This document shows, piece by piece, positions 5,714 through 8,157 of a DNA stretch of 8,157 nucleotides. The stretch covers positions 1 through 8,157 of the forward strand of contig DVKT01000055.1 of NCBI GenBank assembly GCA_018715885.1, given 5' to 3'. The stretch is from Caccoplasma intestinavium (GTDB lineage Bacteria; Bacteroidota; Bacteroidia; Bacteroidales; UBA11471). The first letter of the stretch is position 1. Each line of letters opens with the position of its first letter. Made by a program: the position numbers and the translations under genes. Below the pieces are notes generated by a model. It was not told the origin of the DNA. It did no database searches and saw only the letters and a program-made list of their open reading frames with translations.

Positions 5714-6538
5714 ATGGCAAAAATAGATTTAACTTCGAAAGATTGGTGTGAATTAATCTTCAAAGATCGCAACAAGGAGTATGGCGCATACGATATGCGT
5801 CTCGACACCCCCAAACGACATAATTTAGCGACACTCATCGTTATTGTTGTCGTAATATTGGTTATCACACTCCCGATGTTGATCAAGTTCATCACACCTG
5901 AAAAAGAAAATAAAATCGTTGTAAACGAAGTAACGACATTGGCTAAGTTGCCCGAGGCAGAAATCAAGCGCAACGAAGAGTTACAGCCGATGATGAAGCC
6001 TACAACACCGCCTCCGCCTTTGAAAAGTACGATCAAATTTACCGCTCCCGTCATTAAAAAAGACGAGGAAGTTGGTGAAGAAGATGAAATCAAGTCGCAA
6101 GACGAATTGGCAGCACGCGGCAACGTAGCAATTTCTATCGCCGACGTAAAAGGTAATGACGAAATCGACGGTCAGGATATTGCTGATTTTAAAGATTTCG
6201 TAGCTCCCGAAGTGGAAGAAGAGGAAGTTTATATCATCGTAGAGCAGATGCCCGGATTCCCCGGCGGTGAAGAAGCCCTGCTGAAATATATCAGCGACCA
6301 CATAGAATATCCCACTATGGCTGTAGAAAGAGGCATTGAAGGCCGTGTTACTGTACGTTTCGTCGTAAATAAAGATGGTTATGTGCAGGATGTTACCGTG
6401 ATTCGCGGTGTACACGAATTGCTTGACAAAGAAGCCGTACGTGTGATACAAAGCCTTCCGCGTTGGAATCCCGGAAAACAAAATGGTGTAGCCGTTGCGG
6501 TTTACTACAACGTTCCCGTGAACTTCACACTGCAATAA
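5714..6538 (+). CDS. tonB: Energy transducer TonB
   Basis: A 274-residue TonB, which carries the motor's energy across the periplasm to the TonB box of outer-membrane receptors. The cytoplasmic N-terminus holds FKDRNKEYGAYDMR (16-29), the NKEYGAY motif of Bacteroidota TonB proteins, whereas enteric TonB has almost no such extension. One membrane helix spans about 39-60. The periplasmic linker includes a proline stretch (TTPPPPLK, 97-104) followed by acidic runs (116-126, 167-171), instead of the long Glu-Pro/Lys-Pro repeats of E. coli. The C-terminal TonB domain starts near MPGFPGGEEALLKYI (179-193) and includes EGRVTVRFVVNKDG (209-222), SLPRWNPGKQNG (247-258) and a final VPVNFTLQ. The gene is complete. 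A terminator begins 18 bases after the stop, which marks the end of the motor operon. Confidence 0.95.
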   Translation: MAKIDLTSKDWCELIFKDRNKEYGAYDMRLDTPKRHNLATLIVIVVVILVITLPMLIKFITPEKENKIVVNEVTTLAKLPEAEIKRNEELQPMMKPTTPPPPLKSTIKFTAPVIKKDEEVGEEDEIKSQDELAARGNVAISIADVKGNDEIDGQDIADFKDFVAPEVEEEEVYIIVEQMPGFPGGEEALLKYISDHIEYPTMAVERGIEGRVTVRFVVNKDGYVQDVTVIRGVHELLDKEAVRVIQSLPRWNPGKQNGVAVAVYYNVPVNFTLQ

Positions 6539-6556
6539 ACACGCACAATCACTTCA

Positions 6557-6586
6557 AAAAAAGGCTCCGAATACGGAGCCTTTTTT
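6557..6586 (+). terminator. Intrinsic terminator after tonB
   Basis: A perfect 7-bp stem GGCTCCG / CGGAGCC with an AATA loop is followed by six T and preceded by seven A, which lengthen the stem. It lies directly after the tonB stop and well before the next promoter, so it separates the motor operon from the following unit. The flanking A and T runs would also allow it to work on the minus strand, though no minus-strand gene ends here. Confidence 0.92.
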
Positions 6587-6708
6587 ATTTCTATAAGCCA
6601 AGGAGCGTAAGAAAGGGAAAAAGTAAAAAAACACATCATTTTTATTGATAAAATAAATTCTTAAACATAAGTAACACCCAAATTGTTTTTCATAAAAAAT
6701 TATTTCGC

Positions 6709-6716
6709 TATCTTTG
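6709..6716 (+). promoter_or_regulatory. Promoter -7 box for the small membrane protein/PstS-like/TPR unit
   Basis: TATCTTTG is identical to the boxes at 212 and 3108 (minus strand). A TTG at 6683-6685 lies 23 bases upstream, slightly far for a -33 element. Predicted transcription starts near 6722-6724, about 55 bases before the ATG at 6779. This argues that in-frame codons further upstream (from 6683) are not translated. The unit can thus be expressed independently of tonB. Confidence 0.65.
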
Positions 6717-6778
6717 AACCCTCTGTAAAAAGAACGCTGGTAAACGATACTTTCTCAATAACCTTTAACAACGGGAAA

Positions 6779-7012
6779 ATGAACGAAGAAATCAACATGC
6801 AAGAAGCGGAAAAGAATAGAGACAAAGCAACCAAAAGCCGCATCGGATATTTATTCGGTATCATTATGCTACTGATATATCTTACTATGGCTTACCTATT
6901 GGCTTTTACCCCCTATTTCGAAGCGACATTCAATCCTACTTTACGTTATATTTTCGCGGCTGTCTTCGCTGCTTATGCCATCTTTCGAGGGTATCGATTT
7001 ATCAAAGGATAA
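6779..7012 (+). CDS. Small two-helix membrane protein, function unknown
   Basis: A 77-residue protein. A charged N-terminus (NEEINMQEAEKNRDKATKSR) is followed by two hydrophobic segments, about 22-43 (IGYLFGIIMLLIYLTMAYLL) and 54-71 (LRYIFAAVFAAYAIFRGY), ending in RFIKG. The topology is probably a hairpin with both ends in the cytoplasm. I chose the ATG at 6779 because the promoter box at 6709-6716 lies inside the longer reading frame; the ATG at 6797 is another possible start. No family is recognised. The PstS-like gene follows after 21 bases, so the two are probably co-transcribed. Position suggests a membrane accessory to its neighbours, but nothing in the sequence proves this. Confidence 0.75.
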   Translation: MNEEINMQEAEKNRDKATKSRIGYLFGIIMLLIYLTMAYLLAFTPYFEATFNPTLRYIFAAVFAAYAIFRGYRFIKG

Positions 7013-7033
7013 CCAAATTTATACAGGAGTTAT

Positions 7034-7987
7034 ATGAAGCGAGCATTTGTCCTTATATTATGCGGTGTTGCCTTTATATTTGCAAGTTGCAATCGCAACA
7101 AACAGCAACAAGGCAACACAATAGAGAATACTACGACATCGGGGGTTATCACTATCTGTGTAGATGAAACGCTTAAACCCATCATCGAAGAAGAGATAGA
7201 AGTATTCGAAGGACTCTATCCCAAAGCCAATATCATTCCCAAATACACGAGTGAAGTAACGGCATTTAACGAACTGTTTGCCGATAGCGTAAAACTTATC
7301 GTTGCCACCCGCTCACTTACAGATGAAGAAATACAATCCCTCCAAGCCAACAATCTCTACCCAAAGGTATCGAAGATAGCTATTGATGGTGTTGCGCTCA
7401 TTACCAACCGCAACAACCCCGACTCGCTCGTTACACTCGACCAATTACGAGACATATTTACAGGTAAAATAACCAAATGGAACCAGCTCAATCCCAAATC
7501 CCGTATGGGAGACTTGGAAGTCGTATTCGACAACACCAATTCAAGTACAGTGCGGTATGTCATCGAAAACATCAATAAAGGCCAAGAACTAACAGGTAAC
7601 ATAAAAGCCACGCATGATAATGAGGGCGTTATCGATTATGTCTCCAAAGTGCCCAATGCGATCGGAGTTATCGGCTCGAACTGGATCGGCAATCAAAGCG
7701 ACACGACCAACCTTTCGTTTAATGATCTCATACAAGTCATGCTTGTCAGCGCCGATCCTATTGCATTCAACGGGAATAGCTATCAACCATTCCAAGCCTA
7801 CCTCGCCATGCAAATATACCCGTTAAGTCGAGAAATATACATGATATGTACCTCCAACCGCAACAGTCTTCCTTATGGATTTACCTCTTTTGTCAGTTCC
7901 GATAAAGGGCAGCGTATCATTCTGAAATCGGGAATTCTTCCCGCTAAACAACCTCTTCGGGTCGTAAATGTAAGAGAGAACTTATAA
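7034..7987 (+). CDS. PstS-like periplasmic substrate-binding lipoprotein
   Basis: A 317-residue lipoprotein of the PstS-like (PBP-like) solute-binding fold. Residues 1-18 are a lipoprotein signal and C19 in FASC is the lipid-modified cysteine. The next residues (NRNKQQQG) have no acidic residue, so the usual Bacteroidota surface-export signal is missing and a periplasm-facing location is likely. The domain shows VDETLKPIIEEEI (43-55), VATRSLTDEEI (90-100), GVALITNRNNPD (119-130), LRDIFTGKITKWNQLNP (138-154), a classic PstS segment, and FDNTNSSTVRY (165-175). The classical phosphate-loop positions differ (DETLKP rather than GAGATF/GSTTV), so the ligand may not be phosphate. No pstC, pstA or pstB is visible. 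An AGGAG (7025-7029) lies 4 bases before the ATG, the only clear Shine-Dalgarno match in front of a gene here. The TPR gene follows after 25 bases. Confidence 0.88.
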   Translation: MKRAFVLILCGVAFIFASCNRNKQQQGNTIENTTTSGVITICVDETLKPIIEEEIEVFEGLYPKANIIPKYTSEVTAFNELFADSVKLIVATRSLTDEEIQSLQANNLYPKVSKIAIDGVALITNRNNPDSLVTLDQLRDIFTGKITKWNQLNPKSRMGDLEVVFDNTNSSTVRYVIENINKGQELTGNIKATHDNEGVIDYVSKVPNAIGVIGSNWIGNQSDTTNLSFNDLIQVMLVSADPIAFNGNSYQPFQAYLAMQIYPLSREIYMICTSNRNSLPYGFTSFVSSDKGQRIILKSGILPAKQPLRVVNVRENL

Positions 7988-8012
7988 CAATAAAAACACA
8001 AGTAGATTTATT

Positions 8013-8157
8013 ATGCAGAAAACCAAAACATCGTTAGCCTCAGCTCTTCTCCTCTTGGGAGGGGCATTGACGCCGGCCATTGCACAAAACTACGCCGACG
8101 GTATTGAATACTACAAGTCGGGACAGCCCGATCGTGCAAAAATCATACTCGAACGCA
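8013..8157 (+). CDS. Secreted TPR (tetratricopeptide repeat) protein, N-terminal part
   Basis: Only the first 48 codons are in the window; the reading frame is still open at the right edge. A signal peptide with a Lys-containing start (MQKTK), hydrophobic core (ASALLLLGGAL) and cleavage likely after PAIA places the protein in the periplasm or outer membrane. The mature start, NYADGIEYYKSGQPDRAKII, has the spacing of a TPR helix pair (A..G...Y..G..D.A...L). TPR proteins bind other proteins, so a scaffold role for the envelope complex is plausible. It follows the PstS-like gene by 25 bases without a promoter box and is probably in the same operon. Repeat number and any further domain cannot be seen. 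Confidence 0.75.
   Translation, partial: MQKTKTSLASALLLLGGALTPAIAQNYADGIEYYKSGQPDRAKIILER

Noticed and set aside
5981..6535. 184-codon minus-strand ORF opposite tonB
   Set aside because: It mirrors the codon pattern of tonB, its product has no recognisable domain, and the tonB reading frame is unambiguous.
6683..6778. N-terminal extension of the small membrane protein from a TTG
   Set aside because: The promoter box TATCTTTG at 6709-6716 lies inside this stretch, and the extension has no recognisable features.

Overview
The window looks like chromosomal DNA from a member of the Bacteroidota, most likely the order Bacteroidales. Four things point there. Several genes have the Bacteroides-type -7 promoter box TAnnTTTG upstream, and three of these read exactly TATCTTTG. 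Shine-Dalgarno sites are almost absent. The TonB motor has two ExbD proteins and a TonB carrying the NKEYGAY-type N-terminus. There is also a DUF4861 protein and a lipoprotein with a Bacteroidota-style signal. Genus cannot be read from the sequence.

Layout. (1) Positions 1-28 hold the 5' end of a tRNA gene on the minus strand, cut by the window edge, with its own promoter box. (2) Positions 240-2184 form a two-gene plus-strand unit: a small outer-membrane beta-barrel protein and a secreted DUF4861 protein. It ends at a bidirectional terminator shared with (3), a convergent inositol-monophosphatase family gene on the minus strand (2248-3084). (4) A 437-base gap (3085-3521) holds two divergent promoters and a long, A-rich leader for the next operon. 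(5) Positions 3522-6538 carry exbB - exbD - exbD - tonB, a complete TonB energising complex, closed by a strong intrinsic terminator. (6) A new promoter at 6709-6716 drives a 77-residue double-membrane-spanning protein, a PstS-like periplasmic lipoprotein, and a secreted TPR protein cut off by the right edge.

How the genes work together. ExbB, the two ExbDs and TonB would use the proton gradient across the inner membrane to power TonB-dependent outer-membrane transport, which in this group includes SusC-type glycan and metal importers. The following unit (small membrane protein, PstS-like lipoprotein, TPR protein) has no pstC, pstA or pstB within the visible part. Its placement directly behind tonB suggests an envelope role linked to the motor rather than ordinary phosphate uptake; this is inference. 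The beta-barrel/DUF4861 pair may act in the envelope or on polysaccharide, but no SusCD pair or glycosidase is visible to support a specific substrate.

No mobile element, CRISPR array, frameshifted gene or clear foreign island was seen. The items most worth following up are the PstS-like/TPR unit behind tonB, the enlarged ExbD periplasmic domains, the structured leader before exbB with a possible 14-codon upstream ORF, and the uncharacterised DUF4861 gene pair.
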